In this document: positions 24,765-34,795 of the stretch, in pieces
How the letters are laid out: each line of letters starts with the position of its first letter
Numbering within the stretch: position 1 is the first letter of the stretch
NCBI GenBank assembly: GCA_030706685.1
Contig: JAUZOA010000053.1
Span: forward strand, 1 to 37,767
Length of the DNA stretch: 37,767 bases
Source of the DNA: Bacteroidota bacterium
Lineage (GTDB): Bacteria; Bacteroidota; Bacteroidia; Chitinophagales; Chitinophagaceae
Direction of reading: 5' to 3'
Notes under the pieces: model-generated
What the model saw: the letters and a program-made list of their open reading frames with translations, nothing else
The model's database searches: none
Told to the model about the DNA's origin: nothing
Program-made: the position numbers and the translations under genes

Positions 24765-26108
24765 ATGGAACTAAATCCGCTCACCGCTATTTCTGCCATT
24801 GATGGCCGCTACCGCAAACAGGTACAGCATCTTGACGAATATTTCTCAGAATATGCGTTGATGAAATACCGCGTGCTGGTAGAAGTGGAATACCTCTTGT
24901 TTCTTGAAAAGAAAAAATTCTTCAAGTTTACCCATAAAACGATCAAGCAGCTTCAGAAACTGGAAGCGGATTTTGGCCCTGAAGACGCGCAGGAGATAAA
25001 ACAAATCGAATACATCACAAATCATGATGTGAAGGCGGTGGAATACTTCCTGAAGAATGAGCTGGGTAAAAAGGGTGGTAAAGAAGCACAGGAATGGGTG
25101 CATTTCGGACTTACTTCGCAGGATATTAATAATACTGCCATACCCCTGCTATGGAAACATGCTATAGAATATGAATACCTGCCTTCCTTACTGAACCTGA
25201 ACGCGCAATTGAAATTGCTGGCGAAGGAATGGAAAGATATTCCCATGCTGGCACATACACATGGCCAGCCTGCCAGCCCGACCACATTAGGCAAAGAGAT
25301 AATGGTCTTTGCAGAAAGAATACAGGACCAGGTCGAACAATTCATTGGCATCCCTTTCAGCGCAAAATTTGGCGGAGCAACCGGTAATTTCAATGCACAT
25401 CATGTGGCGTTTCCCAAATCGAACTGGGTAAAATTAGCCAATGAATTTATTGCTCAACTTGGATTGTCAAGGCAACAATTCACGACCCAGATTGAACATT
25501 ATGATAATCTCGCCGCTCATTTTGATTGTATCAAAAGAATAAATAACATCCTGGTTGATTTCTGCCGTGATACCTGGACCTATGTGTCCATGGAATATTT
25601 CAAACAAAAAACAAAAAAGGGAGAAGTAGGATCATCGGCTATGCCGCATAAAGTGAACCCGATTGATTTTGAAAATGCAGAAGGTAATCTTGGGTTTGCC
25701 AATGCAATTTTCGAACATCTTTCTTCCAAACTTCCTGTATCCCGGTTACAAAGAGATCTTACAGATTCAACGGTGCTGAGAAATGTCGGTGTACCCTTTG
25801 CTCATACGATCATCGCTTTACGATCTATTGAAAAGGGCCTGGAAAAATTAGTGGTAAACAATGCTAAAATGTATGAAGACCTTGAAAATAACTGGGCGGT
25901 TGTAGCGGAAGCTATCCAGACTATTTTGCGAAGGGAAAACTATCCCCAGCCTTATGAAGCCTTAAAGGAATTAACCAGGGGTACAGGTAAAATGGATAAG
26001 AAAACTATCCACGATTTCATTGATGTATTAAAGATTGATAATGAGGTAAAAAAAGAACTAAAAAAAATAACCCCGCACAACTATACCGGGGCCGAGATGG
26101 AGTTTTAG
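24765..26108 (+). CDS. purB: Adenylosuccinate lyase
   Basis: The 447-residue enzyme of the fumarase/aspartase superfamily acts twice in purine synthesis: SAICAR to AICAR, and adenylosuccinate to AMP. Diagnostic parts are NPLTAISAIDGRYR at the start, the TSQDINNTAIPLL and AHTHGQPASPTTLG stretches, and the signature GSSAMPHKVNPIDFENAEGN near residue 290, which holds the catalytic Ser loop. The length matches the E. coli type. ATG 24765 begins MELNPLTA; a longer frame from 24675 would add 30 unlikely residues and cover the promoter. It is divergent from mqnA. Confidence 0.97.
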   Translation: MELNPLTAISAIDGRYRKQVQHLDEYFSEYALMKYRVLVEVEYLLFLEKKKFFKFTHKTIKQLQKLEADFGPEDAQEIKQIEYITNHDVKAVEYFLKNELGKKGGKEAQEWVHFGLTSQDINNTAIPLLWKHAIEYEYLPSLLNLNAQLKLLAKEWKDIPMLAHTHGQPASPTTLGKEIMVFAERIQDQVEQFIGIPFSAKFGGATGNFNAHHVAFPKSNWVKLANEFIAQLGLSRQQFTTQIEHYDNLAAHFDCIKRINNILVDFCRDTWTYVSMEYFKQKTKKGEVGSSAMPHKVNPIDFENAEGNLGFANAIFEHLSSKLPVSRLQRDLTDSTVLRNVGVPFAHTIIALRSIEKGLEKLVVNNAKMYEDLENNWAVVAEAIQTILRRENYPQPYEALKELTRGTGKMDKKTIHDFIDVLKIDNEVKKELKKITPHNYTGAEMEF

Positions 26109-26226
26109 CCCTACAGCCAATTGACCCTCTTCCGCATTGTTATTAAATCCAGAACAAGCGGCCTTTTCCTTTGCCACTTTACCCTCCTGTAGTACCTTCA
26201 CCGAAGGCCTTACACCACCACCTACC

Positions 26227-29200
26227 ATGAAAAGAGCTGAATTGTGCCTTCTGCTATTCCTTACCTTAGGTTTAAGGCTTCACAGTCAATTTGCTGATTT
26301 TTCAATACCCGATACTGTTTGTGTAAATGCCCCGGTAAACATTATTAATACTTCAACCAACGCAACTAATTATTACTGGAACTTTTGTTCCGGCTCATTA
26401 AATTTAACCCCTGCCGGCAGCAATTTTGCTTCTCCGAATCTTTCGATGCCCTGCTTTTTGGATATTGTGCAGGAAGGGCCTAACTTTTATGTCTTTGTTG
26501 TAAATCATACTGGGTCCTTATCCCGAATGGATTTTGGCAATAGTCTTTTGAACGCTCCCACTATAACCAACCTGGGCTCTTTTGGTGGCATTATCCCTTT
26601 CCAGGCGGAAGGAATAGAAATTGAACAAGAGGGAACTAACTGGATCGGTTACATTATCGGGGGACAATTTGCCAATTCCCGGCTTTTGAAACTTAGTTTC
26701 GGAGCTTCCGTAGCCAATATCCCTACAGCAACAAACCTTGGAAATATCGGGAATCTTGATTATCCCGTTGATTTTACCCTGATACAGGACGGAGGTAACT
26801 GGTATGGCTTTACTGTCAGTGCTGACAATAATACCGTTACAAGATTTAGTTTTGGAAATTCATTAAACAATATTCCGGTTGCAACCAATCTTGGTAATAT
26901 TGGCAACCTGAACTACCCTGTAGGATTATTTATTTTAAAAGACGTAAATAATTATCACTTATTCATAGCCAATAGAAACAGTAATAGCATAAGCCGGCTG
27001 GATTTCGGAACGTCAGTTGCCAATTTGCCAACGGGTGTTAATCTCGGCAATCCCGGCAATCATTTGAATACGCCCCGGGATATCACAGTGATCAAAGATT
27101 GTGATAAAGTATTCGGATTCGTAACGAATGAAGTTACTAATGCTGTCACCCGGCTTGATTTTAATAATAATATACTTTCCGTACCCGCGACAACAGACCT
27201 GGGTAATGTTGGTAACCTGAGTTTTCCAGCGTCAATCTCCAAGATATTCAGAACAGGCGATGCCGTAAATTTCTTCTCCGGCAATGTGAATTCTAATTCT
27301 ATATCCAGGATAACTTTTAATAACTGCAGCGCTTCTTCTATCCCTTCCTATATTGGTCCGACACCTCCGCCTTTTCAATACAGTCAGCCAGGCGAATACA
27401 ATATCTCTCTTTTTGTGGATGAGGGACTGGCGACTCAAAGTGTGGTTTGTAAAAAAATAGTAGTAAGGGATTGTGGCAGAGCCTTATCAGGAATCATCAA
27501 CGATTACACTGAAGTATTGGCTTTAGATCCCTGTAAGAACATACTGACAGTGGCCAATGCCGGCGCTTACAATGTTGGCGATACGGTTTTACTTATCCAG
27601 ATGAAAGGCGCTGTCATAGACAGCAGCAACACGGCTGCATTTGGTACGGTCACTGATTATAAAAATGCAGGTAACTACGAATTCAATTATGTAAAAAGTA
27701 AAACAGGAAATAGTATTGAATTAAAGAACTTTCTCACCCGCCAATATGATATCCCGGATGGAAAAGTGCAATTGGTAAGGGTGCCTTACTATACAGATGC
27801 AGCAGTTACTTCTGCCATTACCTGCTTACCCTGGGATGGCAGCAAAGGCGGTGTAGTTGCACTCAATATTCGAGACACGCTAACAATGGTTAATGGCATT
27901 GATGTAAGCTACAAAGGTTTCAGGGGAGGCATAGATCCTGTTTCAAACCCGTCTTCTTTCAATTGTTATGAAAACCAGTTCTATTATCCTCCCAACCCTG
28001 ATCTTGCATCCGGAAAGGGAGAAGGCATTGCCTCCATATCATCACAAAAATCTTTTGGTAAAGGAGCGCTGGCAAATGGTGGTGGTGGCGGTAATTCTCA
28101 TAATTCCGGAGGAGGCGGTGGAAGCAATGGAACCGCGGGTGGGTTTGGAGGTTATAACTTTGAAGGCGCTCCCTGTAATACGACAGTGCCTTTCGATAAC
28201 AGAGGCATAGGAGGAAAGGCGCTTTCTTATAATAACGCCTCGAATAAAATTTTTATGGGTGGTGGTGGTGGCGCTGGCCATACCAATAATCCTGAAGGTT
28301 TCCAGGCCCTTGGAGGAAATGGTGGTGGTATTATTATCGTTTCTGCCAATACACTTATGAGCGGTACCGGAGGTTTCGCATCATTAGGGATGACAGCTCC
28401 GCCGTGTTCGGGATTAGGCCAAACAGGTTGCCATGAAGGGATGGGCGGTGGCGGCGCAGGTGGCACGATTCTTTTGAATATTGATAATTTCGGGGGGGAT
28501 TTACGTTATATCACCAAAGGGGGACAAGGTGGTAATACAATTGTTGGCGGATTTGGAAGGTTAGGTCCGGGTGGCGGCGCAAGCGGCGGCGTAACGTGGT
28601 TCAAATCTCCCTCTTTACCCGCTAATATTGCCAGCCAGGCTGATGGCGGTGGAATAAATGGCGTAAACACCGAATACACCAATGATCCATGGGGCGCAAC
28701 ACCCGGGGAAGAAGGATTGCAAGTTTTTAATTTACAGATTCCCATTGACAATATTCCTTTCAAACCTAATATTGATTCTGTAAAAATCAAAGACAGTGTC
28801 ACCGGTTGCGCAAGTTTTGATTTTAAGGGTTTAGGTTACACCAATACTAATCCTGTCGCCGGGTGGCAATGGTATTTTGGCGACGGTAATACAGCCAATA
28901 GCCAAAATACCAACCATACTTATGCCAGTTCCGGTACTTTCACGGTTAAGTTGGTAGTGACCGATATTAACGGTTGCAAAGACAGCATTTTTACACAGGT
29001 AATAGCTGAGGGGCTGAATTTTGATTTCAGTTATGATATAAACGCCTGCAGCCCTTTGTCTGTGCAGTTTACCGGCTTCGGAACTACAGTTACAAATGCT
29101 TACTGGAATTTTGGAGATGGAAATTTTGTAAACAACGTATCGAATCCCATCCATACCTATGCAACTGCAGGAAACTATATTGTGAAATACAGCGTAAGTA

Positions 29201-31167
29201 ATGGCACCTGCACCGATACTATCACGAAGAACGTATCCATAACAATTATTCCGGATAATGTGATTCTTACACCTGATACTACTATTTGTCCGGGTGCAGT
29301 GAAGCAATTACATACGGTTCCTTCTTTGAATTTTTGCTGGGCACCCACCACTTATCTTAATGACCCTAATTCACCGGAACCCATTACTTCCACGCCGCAG
29401 GATATTACCTATTTCTTTACTACTCAAACGACCGGAACCAATCTTATTGTAAATAATGATTTCTCGCAAGGCAATACTGGCTTTACCTCCCAGTATACTT
29501 ATAAGCCTCCTCCCAACGTTCTCGAAGGCCAGTATTATATTGGAACCAATCCACAGGTCTGGAATGCTGGAATGGTTCCCTGTACAGACCATACTACCGG
29601 AACCGGCAATATGATGCTTGTCAACGGATCGCCTTCAGACAATGTGATAGTGTGGTCACAAACTGTCCCGGTTCAGCCCAATACAAACTATGCCTTCTCA
29701 GCCTGGATTGAGAATATTACAATACTCAATCCTTCAACGTTGCAGTTTTCGATCAATGGCATCAATATCGGTTCTGTACTCCAGGCAAGCAATACAAGTT
29801 GTTTGTGGCAGCAATTTTATACTACCTGGAATTCCGGCATCAGCACAACAGCTGTAATTTCTCTTGTAAACAAAAATCTTATTTTAAACGGAAATGATTT
29901 TGCCCTCGATGACATTTCCTTCGCCCCTGTATTTATTAAAAGAGATTCTGTAAAAATTACCGTTGATCATCCTGTTGTGAAAACCAATAATGATACGACA
30001 GGATGCCCGGGTATCCAGGTGCAACTGAATGCTACCGGTGCTACCGGTTATTCCTGGTTTCCACCTGCAGGTTTGAATAATCCTGCTATCTCAAACCCTC
30101 TGGCTTCACCACTTACAACAACACAATATATTGTAAGCGGCACATCGGCAAGCGGATGTATCGCCAAAGACACCGTCAATATTATTGTCAACCCCAAACC
30201 TGTCGTTAACGCGTCCAACGATACGGCCATTTGCAAGAACTCCTCTCTTCAACTGTTTGCAGGAGGCGGAGGTACGTATGCCTGGACACCGACCGCTACA
30301 CTGAACGATCCAACTATTCCGAATCCCGTCGCGTCGCCCACAACGAATACAACCTACTATGTAACGGTCACCGGTACCAATACCTGTATCAATACAGATT
30401 CGGTTAAAGTAAGTCTTCATCCCGACCCGGTTTTCACTATCAATCCTCCCATTACTATTTGTGACAAGGATTCCGTCCGGTTAACAGCCGGGGGAGGTAA
30501 TATTTACACCTGGCAACCCGATCCGTCTTTGAACAACCCTGCGATCGCAAATCCTGTCGCCACGCCTGCTGTTACTACAATTTATTCTGTTAACATCCAG
30601 GAAACAGTCTGCAATAATTCCGCTACGCTGACTACAACAGTTATTGTCAATCCATTGCCTGTCGTAAGGGCAAGCAAGTCCAATGATCTTGATTGCAGCA
30701 ATGATCGCAGCCAGTTGAATGCAACTGGTGCGGCAACCTATGTTTGGACGCCCGCTTCATCACTAAATAACCCTGTTATTGCCAATCCTGTAGCATTGCC
30801 TGTAATCAATACACAATATGTCGTAAAAGGCACCGATGCATCGGGTTGCAGCAACTATGATTCCGTTACCGTCAACTTTGCTTCTGTAAATACAAGCGGC
30901 TACTTCATGCCCAATGCTTTTACGCCTAATCATGACGGGTTGAATGATTGCTATGGTATCCGGTACTGGGGAGTGATCCAGCAACTGGAATTCAGTATCT
31001 ATAACAGGTGGGGCCAACGAATATTCTTTACTACCGATCCCAACGCTTGCTGGGATGGAATGTATAACGGGAAGATGCAAGACATTGGCGTTTATGTTTA
31101 TATGATAAAAGCAAAAACGCTATGCGGTGATACCTTTAAAAAAGGTCTCTTTACTCTTGTTCGTTAA
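26227..31167 (+). CDS. Giant T9SS surface protein with nested PKD, propeller, Gly-rich, CBM-like and Ig-like domains
   Basis: The 1646-residue protein has a signal peptide ending near HSQ (residue 21). A PKD-like half domain (about 22-65) is followed by six propeller-like repeats of about 50 residues (68-368, NLGNIGNLNYPVG type), then the second PKD half (YSQPGEYNISLFV). A glycine-rich region (about 616-794) contains several GGGGG runs. Two PKD domains (about 854-1008, WYFGDG and WNFGDG) come next, then an Ig-like repeat that appears interrupted by a jelly-roll/CBM-like segment (about 1071-1241, LIVNNDFSQGN to DDISFAP). Three or four Ig-like repeats follow. A type B T9SS domain ends it (about 1558-1646: PNAFTPNHDGLNDCYG, CWDGMY, GVYVYMI). 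It is probably exposed at the cell surface, in adhesion or glycan binding. ATG 26227 is chosen; an upstream TTG adds no signal sequence. Confidence 0.88.
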   Translation: MKRAELCLLLFLTLGLRLHSQFADFSIPDTVCVNAPVNIINTSTNATNYYWNFCSGSLNLTPAGSNFASPNLSMPCFLDIVQEGPNFYVFVVNHTGSLSRMDFGNSLLNAPTITNLGSFGGIIPFQAEGIEIEQEGTNWIGYIIGGQFANSRLLKLSFGASVANIPTATNLGNIGNLDYPVDFTLIQDGGNWYGFTVSADNNTVTRFSFGNSLNNIPVATNLGNIGNLNYPVGLFILKDVNNYHLFIANRNSNSISRLDFGTSVANLPTGVNLGNPGNHLNTPRDITVIKDCDKVFGFVTNEVTNAVTRLDFNNNILSVPATTDLGNVGNLSFPASISKIFRTGDAVNFFSGNVNSNSISRITFNNCSASSIPSYIGPTPPPFQYSQPGEYNISLFVDEGLATQSVVCKKIVVRDCGRALSGIINDYTEVLALDPCKNILTVANAGAYNVGDTVLLIQMKGAVIDSSNTAAFGTVTDYKNAGNYEFNYVKSKTGNSIELKNFLTRQYDIPDGKVQLVRVPYYTDAAVTSAITCLPWDGSKGGVVALNIRDTLTMVNGIDVSYKGFRGGIDPVSNPSSFNCYENQFYYPPNPDLASGKGEGIASISSQKSFGKGALANGGGGGNSHNSGGGGGSNGTAGGFGGYNFEGAPCNTTVPFDNRGIGGKALSYNNASNKIFMGGGGGAGHTNNPEGFQALGGNGGGIIIVSANTLMSGTGGFASLGMTAPPCSGLGQTGCHEGMGGGGAGGTILLNIDNFGGDLRYITKGGQGGNTIVGGFGRLGPGGGASGGVTWFKSPSLPANIASQADGGGINGVNTEYTNDPWGATPGEEGLQVFNLQIPIDNIPFKPNIDSVKIKDSVTGCASFDFKGLGYTNTNPVAGWQWYFGDGNTANSQNTNHTYASSGTFTVKLVVTDINGCKDSIFTQVIAEGLNFDFSYDINACSPLSVQFTGFGTTVTNAYWNFGDGNFVNNVSNPIHTYATAGNYIVKYSVSNGTCTDTITKNVSITIIPDNVILTPDTTICPGAVKQLHTVPSLNFCWAPTTYLNDPNSPEPITSTPQDITYFFTTQTTGTNLIVNNDFSQGNTGFTSQYTYKPPPNVLEGQYYIGTNPQVWNAGMVPCTDHTTGTGNMMLVNGSPSDNVIVWSQTVPVQPNTNYAFSAWIENITILNPSTLQFSINGINIGSVLQASNTSCLWQQFYTTWNSGISTTAVISLVNKNLILNGNDFALDDISFAPVFIKRDSVKITVDHPVVKTNNDTTGCPGIQVQLNATGATGYSWFPPAGLNNPAISNPLASPLTTTQYIVSGTSASGCIAKDTVNIIVNPKPVVNASNDTAICKNSSLQLFAGGGGTYAWTPTATLNDPTIPNPVASPTTNTTYYVTVTGTNTCINTDSVKVSLHPDPVFTINPPITICDKDSVRLTAGGGNIYTWQPDPSLNNPAIANPVATPAVTTIYSVNIQETVCNNSATLTTTVIVNPLPVVRASKSNDLDCSNDRSQLNATGAATYVWTPASSLNNPVIANPVALPVINTQYVVKGTDASGCSNYDSVTVNFASVNTSGYFMPNAFTPNHDGLNDCYGIRYWGVIQQLEFSIYNRWGQRIFFTTDPNACWDGMYNGKMQDIGVYVYMIKAKTLCGDTFKKGLFTLVR

Positions 31168-31335
31168 TCAATTTTAATAAAGCAAATATCTCCCGCAAAT
31201 GACCTCACTGAAGTTTCCATTGGTTATTAGCGCTTTGTGATCTTCGTGTGAGAAAGCATATTCAAGTGCGTACATGATCTCATTTCCCGCAGCTTTTAGC
31301 ATAGTATTTGATTTATATACTTCAAATAACTCTCT

Positions 31336-31740
31336 ATGCGACAGGTATTGTGCATTTTAAGTATCCTATTGACATTATCCGCCTGCAAGAAGAATAACAA
31401 TAACAGTAGTCCTGTGGCGAATAAATTACCCGGTCACTATAGCGGCACTTTCAACAGAACAGGAATGGATACCGCGAATGTTAGTTTTATTTTTTCGGAT
31501 AGTACTTTTTCCGGAACCGGGGGCCCTCTGAATTACCCTGCTATTTGCAGTGGTCATTACCACCAAAACGGCGAAAGCCTGGTGGTAACCGATACCTGTT
31601 CATGGACAGCTAATTTTGACTGGACACTGATTTTTAACGGCAATTATTCTATCCATTTCATTAATGAAAATAAAGTGCGGATATGGAGAACTACCGGGCT
31701 TACGACCGACGAATATTTATTAAACAGGCTTACCCGTTAG
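31336..31740 (+). CDS. Small lipoprotein, unknown function
   Basis: The 134-residue product has a signal peptide with lipobox LSAC; Cys17 is the lipidated residue. KKNNNN after it is a flexible linker without the acidic export signal described for some surface lipoproteins. The rest is a beta-rich domain (HYSGTFNRTG, FIFSDSTFSGTG, NKVRIWRTTG), similar in style to small lipocalin-like Bacteroidota lipoproteins, but no family could be named. It is 168 bases after the giant surface protein and convergent with prfC. Confidence 0.7.
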   Translation: MRQVLCILSILLTLSACKKNNNNSSPVANKLPGHYSGTFNRTGMDTANVSFIFSDSTFSGTGGPLNYPAICSGHYHQNGESLVVTDTCSWTANFDWTLIFNGNYSIHFINENKVRIWRTTGLTTDEYLLNRLTR

Positions 31741-31850
31741 ATAATTGTCGTTTACCTGCATACAAATTCAACTCCCGGCCATCTTCCATAATGCCTCCGA
31801 AAAGAAATTGTCTCAAAATAACAGGGCGTCGGCAATTATTTCCCAGTGGT

Positions 31851-33446
31851 TTATACTGCTTCTTTATGAATTTCTGACGTAAAATGAAATTCTATAGCCG
31901 GGTTGTTGGTTCTCTCTGTATTTAAGAACCACTCGCTCTGAGCCAGGTACACCAGGTGCCCGTCCTTATCTTCCGCGATGTTAGCCTGTTTGAAACGGGT
32001 AAAATCCAGCAGTTTTTTGGGGTCGGCGCTGGCGATCCAGCAAGCTTTGTAAAAAGGAAGCGTATTGAATACGACCGATGCTCCATACTCATGCAGCAAA
32101 CGATACTGGATAACTTCGAACTGTAATTCACCTACGCAGCCGATGATTTTTTTATTACCCCCGAATTGAGTGAACAATTGCGCAACGCCCTCATCCGTTA
32201 ACTGCAGCAATCCCTTTTCCAATTGTTTTGTCTTCATCGGGTCCTTGTTCACCACCTCCTTGAATATCTCGGGAGAGAAGGAAGGTATGCCGGTAAAATA
32301 AAAATCTTCTCCCTCCGTCAGTGTGTCACCGATCTTAAAGTTGCCTGTATCAAACAATCCTACTACATCCCCGGCATAAGCATCTTCGATAATGCTTTTG
32401 TCGCGGGCCATAAAACTATAAGGATTGCTGAAACGGACTTCCTTGTCCAGCCTTACATGATGGAAATATTTGTTGCGCTCAAACTTTCCTGAGCAGACCC
32501 GGAAGAAAGCGATACGGTCGCGGTGCTTGGGATCGAGATTGGCATGTATCTTAAAAACAAAACCGCTAAGTTTGTCTTCCTCTACATCCACTACCCTGGC
32601 GGTTGTTTCGCGGCTTCTTGGTGTGGGAGCAATGCGGATAAACGTATCCAGCATTTCTTTTACACCAAAATTGTTAATCGCGCTGCCAAAGAAAACAGGC
32701 GCTACTTTACCAGCGAGGTAATCTTCCACTTTTAATTCACCATGAACTGTATCCACCAGTTCCACATCTTCTCTTAATTGTGCTGCATCATTTTCTCCCA
32801 GCTTTTGATCCACCACTTTATCCTGCAGGTTGGAAACAGAAATGCTGTCTTCTGCAGTCGCTTTAGTATTAGCCGTAAACAATAGAAGGTTTTTATCGTG
32901 AAGATTGTAAACTCCTTTGAATTCTTTACCGCTGTTGATGGGCCATGTCATCGGGTGTAATGAAATGGATAATTCTTTTTCGATCTCCTCCAGCAAGTCA
33001 AAACGATTCTTGCCATCGCGGTCCATTTTATTGATAAAAACGATCACCGGTGTATCCCGCATGCGGCAGACTTCCATTAATCGTCTTGTTTGTTCCTCTA
33101 CCCCGTTCACGCTATCCACCACGAGGATAACGCTGTCAACAGCGGTTAATGTGCGGTAAGTATCTTCCGCGAAGTCTTTGTGGCCGGGGGTATCGAGCAG
33201 GTTGATCAGGATTTTATTGTATTCGAAGCTCATAACGGAAGTAGCGACGGATATGCCTCTTTGTCTTTCTATCTCCATAAAATCACTGGTCGCGAATTTT
33301 TTGATCTTATTGCTTTTGACGGCGCCGGCGACCTGGATAGCGCCCCCAAACAAGAGTAGCTTTTCCGTCAATGTCGTTTTACCGGCATCCGGGTGGCTGA
33401 TGATAGCGAAAGTGCGGCGGCGTATTATTTCGTTATGATATTTCAT
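31851..33446 (-). CDS. prfC: Peptide chain release factor 3
   Basis: The 531-residue translational GTPase recycles RF1/RF2 after termination. The G1 loop [12 protein letters not shown] lies at residues 17-28; a G2/switch I with RGISV, the G3 [11 protein letters not shown] and the G4 NKMDRDGKN are all present. The C-terminal part includes [12 protein letters not shown]. The length matches E. coli RF3 (529). The start at 33446 ([22 protein letters not shown]) is chosen over a frame that extends 54 codons upstream, because a near-perfect promoter lies inside that extension. It is convergent with the lipoprotein gene. Confidence 0.97.
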   Translation of the reverse strand: MKYHNEIIRRRTFAIISHPDAGKTTLTEKLLLFGGAIQVAGAVKSNKIKKFATSDFMEIERQRGISVATSVMSFEYNKILINLLDTPGHKDFAEDTYRTLTAVDSVILVVDSVNGVEEQTRRLMEVCRMRDTPVIVFINKMDRDGKNRFDLLEEIEKELSISLHPMTWPINSGKEFKGVYNLHDKNLLLFTANTKATAEDSISVSNLQDKVVDQKLGENDAAQLREDVELVDTVHGELKVEDYLAGKVAPVFFGSAINNFGVKEMLDTFIRIAPTPRSRETTARVVDVEEDKLSGFVFKIHANLDPKHRDRIAFFRVCSGKFERNKYFHHVRLDKEVRFSNPYSFMARDKSIIEDAYAGDVVGLFDTGNFKIGDTLTEGEDFYFTGIPSFSPEIFKEVVNKDPMKTKQLEKGLLQLTDEGVAQLFTQFGGNKKIIGCVGELQFEVIQYRLLHEYGASVVFNTLPFYKACWIASADPKKLLDFTRFKQANIAEDKDGHLVYLAQSEWFLNTERTNNPAIEFHFTSEIHKEAV

Positions 33447-33450
33447 GATG

Positions 33451-33490
33451 AAAGTCCGGAAGACAGGAAGACGGAAAGCCCGAAAGACCT
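33451..33490. repeat. Purine-rich GGAAGAC/GGAAAG repeat upstream of prfC
   Basis: Runs of GGAAG, GGAAG, GGAAAG and CGAAAG spaced by 3-5 bases lie just before the prfC start. They resemble the arms at 5093-5162 and the pyrimidine-rich complement at 34808-34833. It lies in the prfC leader, so it is transcribed. Confidence 0.55.
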
Positions 33491-33527
33491 GTTCTACTGC
33501 CTGATCATTCCATATTTTATAAGTGTG

Positions 33528-33558
33528 CAAAGGTACACTCTCACAGTTCGCTAACAAA
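33528..33558 (-). promoter_or_regulatory. Promoter of prfC
   Basis: On the minus strand TTTG (33558-33555), exactly 19 bases, then TACCTTTG (33535-33528) fully matches the Bacteroidota consensus TTTG-N19-TAnnTTTG. RNA start is expected near 33521, with a leader of about 75 bases to the ATG at 33446. This is the best promoter in the window. The rest of the gap 33447-33779 holds the purine repeat and a short stem (33626-33650), and no gene. Confidence 0.8.
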
Positions 33559-33779
33559 ACGCGTTTTATCTTTAAATCATGCTTAGAAACAAGCCACAAA
33601 GCTCTCACACAAGCATACGTGAATGAAGTCTATAATCTTTTTTTAGACTTTAAAAAAACCTCCAATAAAATCCGGCAGAGCCAGTACAAATAAAAATATT
33701 TTTGTCACAGTATTCTTTTAACCGATTGGATAAAAAGTTTCCCTGTTACTTTGCAGATATTTTTATAATCGCCTTTGAA

Positions 33780-34124
33780 ATGAAATATACGATTGTCATC
33801 CTTTACCGCGCTACCCATCTTTGGTTATCCCTGACCCGGGAAGAACGCGGAAAATTCTTTGCCACTAAAGTCGCTCCGCTTATCCAGCAGTTTAACGGGA
33901 AACTCTCGATCCGGCTTTGCGACAGTGAGGCTTTCCATGCAAAGACATCTGATTTTATGCTGGTGGATTGCAATAACCTGAAAGACTATTATTACTTCAT
34001 CGAATACTTGCGGGATACAGATTTATTTGGCAAACCTTATGTTGAGGTCAATGATATTGTCATTGGCATCAATAACGGGTTCAAGGATTTTGAAGAATCC
34101 GAATACAAAAAGAACAATAAATAA
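33780..34124 (+). CDS. Darcynin-family protein
   Basis: The 114-residue cytoplasmic protein resembles the darcynin family as I remember it: TREERGKFFATKVAPLI, LSIRLCDSEAFHAKTSDFML and PYVEVNDIVIGINNGF follow the family pattern of a small ferredoxin-like fold with a conserved acidic-Ala-Phe-x-Ala-x-Ser-Asp core. The biochemical role is unknown. ATG 33780 begins MKYTIVILYRAT; a longer frame from 33702 has no support. The gene for the PNPOx-like protein starts 7 bases after its stop, so they share an operon. Confidence 0.65.
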   Translation: MKYTIVILYRATHLWLSLTREERGKFFATKVAPLIQQFNGKLSIRLCDSEAFHAKTSDFMLVDCNNLKDYYYFIEYLRDTDLFGKPYVEVNDIVIGINNGFKDFEESEYKKNNK

Positions 34125-34131
34125 GTATACT

Positions 34132-34686
34132 ATGGGCAAATTTCACGACTCCATCAAACCCCCTCACCGGGAATTCATCGAAAAACAACATCTTTTTTTT
34201 GTTGCTACCGCTCCTTTAAGCGCTGAAGGAAGAATTAACCTGTCGCCAAAAGGCTTGGATTGCTTCCGGGTTTTATCCGAAAATAAAGTGGCCTATATGG
34301 ACCTGATCAGCAGCGGCAATGAAACATCGGCGCATACATTGGAGAACGGCCGTATTACTTTCCTGTTCTGTTCTTTTGAAGGATCGCCGAATATCCTGCG
34401 GCTGTATGGAAAAGGATTCGCCGTGTTGCGTAATACGGAGGATTGGGAAATCTATTCACCCCATTTCACCATTTATCCAAGCACAAGGCAGCTCATAGTC
34501 GCTACGATTGACTTGGTGCAGACTTCCTGCGGCTTTGGCGTACCTCTCTACAATTATGTTGGCGAAAGAGATTTTCATTTTGAATGGGCGGAGAAAAAAG
34601 GCGAAGATGGACTGCGGGAATATGTCAGGGAAAAGAACCTTGTAAGCCTGGATGGCTTGCCGACAGATTTGGCGTTGAATGAATGA
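34132..34686 (+). CDS. Pyridoxamine 5'-phosphate oxidase-like flavin protein
   Basis: The 184-residue protein matches the split-barrel PNPOx-like family. FIEKQHLFFVATAPLSAEGRINLSPKG is the FMN-barrel start, and YMDLISSGNETSAHTLENGRITFLFCSF contains the family Ser-Gly-Asn-Glu-Thr-x-x-His stretch. Members bind FMN or F420-like cofactors and reduce or oxidise small molecules; true PdxH activity is unlikely. It follows the darcynin gene by 7 bases. ATG 34132 is chosen over a longer frame that overlaps the darcynin gene. Confidence 0.85.
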   Translation: MGKFHDSIKPPHREFIEKQHLFFVATAPLSAEGRINLSPKGLDCFRVLSENKVAYMDLISSGNETSAHTLENGRITFLFCSFEGSPNILRLYGKGFAVLRNTEDWEIYSPHFTIYPSTRQLIVATIDLVQTSCGFGVPLYNYVGERDFHFEWAEKKGEDGLREYVREKNLVSLDGLPTDLALNE

Positions 34687-34795
34687 GGATGTCCGGGAAA
34701 TCCGGAGGGTCATTTCCGGCAATAGAGTTTCCCTCTTCCCGGTTGATACAACAGAATATATTTTCCTCCATTATTAAAATGATTTTGTGAAAGAC

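Noticed and set aside
26137-26226. TTG start 30 codons upstream of the giant protein
   Set aside because: It would bury the signal peptide that begins at ATG 26227.
28042-28802. Proline-rich reading frames on the minus strand opposite the Gly-rich block
   Set aside because: They are mirror images of GGN codons of the plus-strand gene and have no start context or family.
33626-33650. AAGTCTA/TAGACTT stem as a terminator
   Set aside because: The only poly-T is in the loop, and it lies in a divergent promoter region with no gene ending there.
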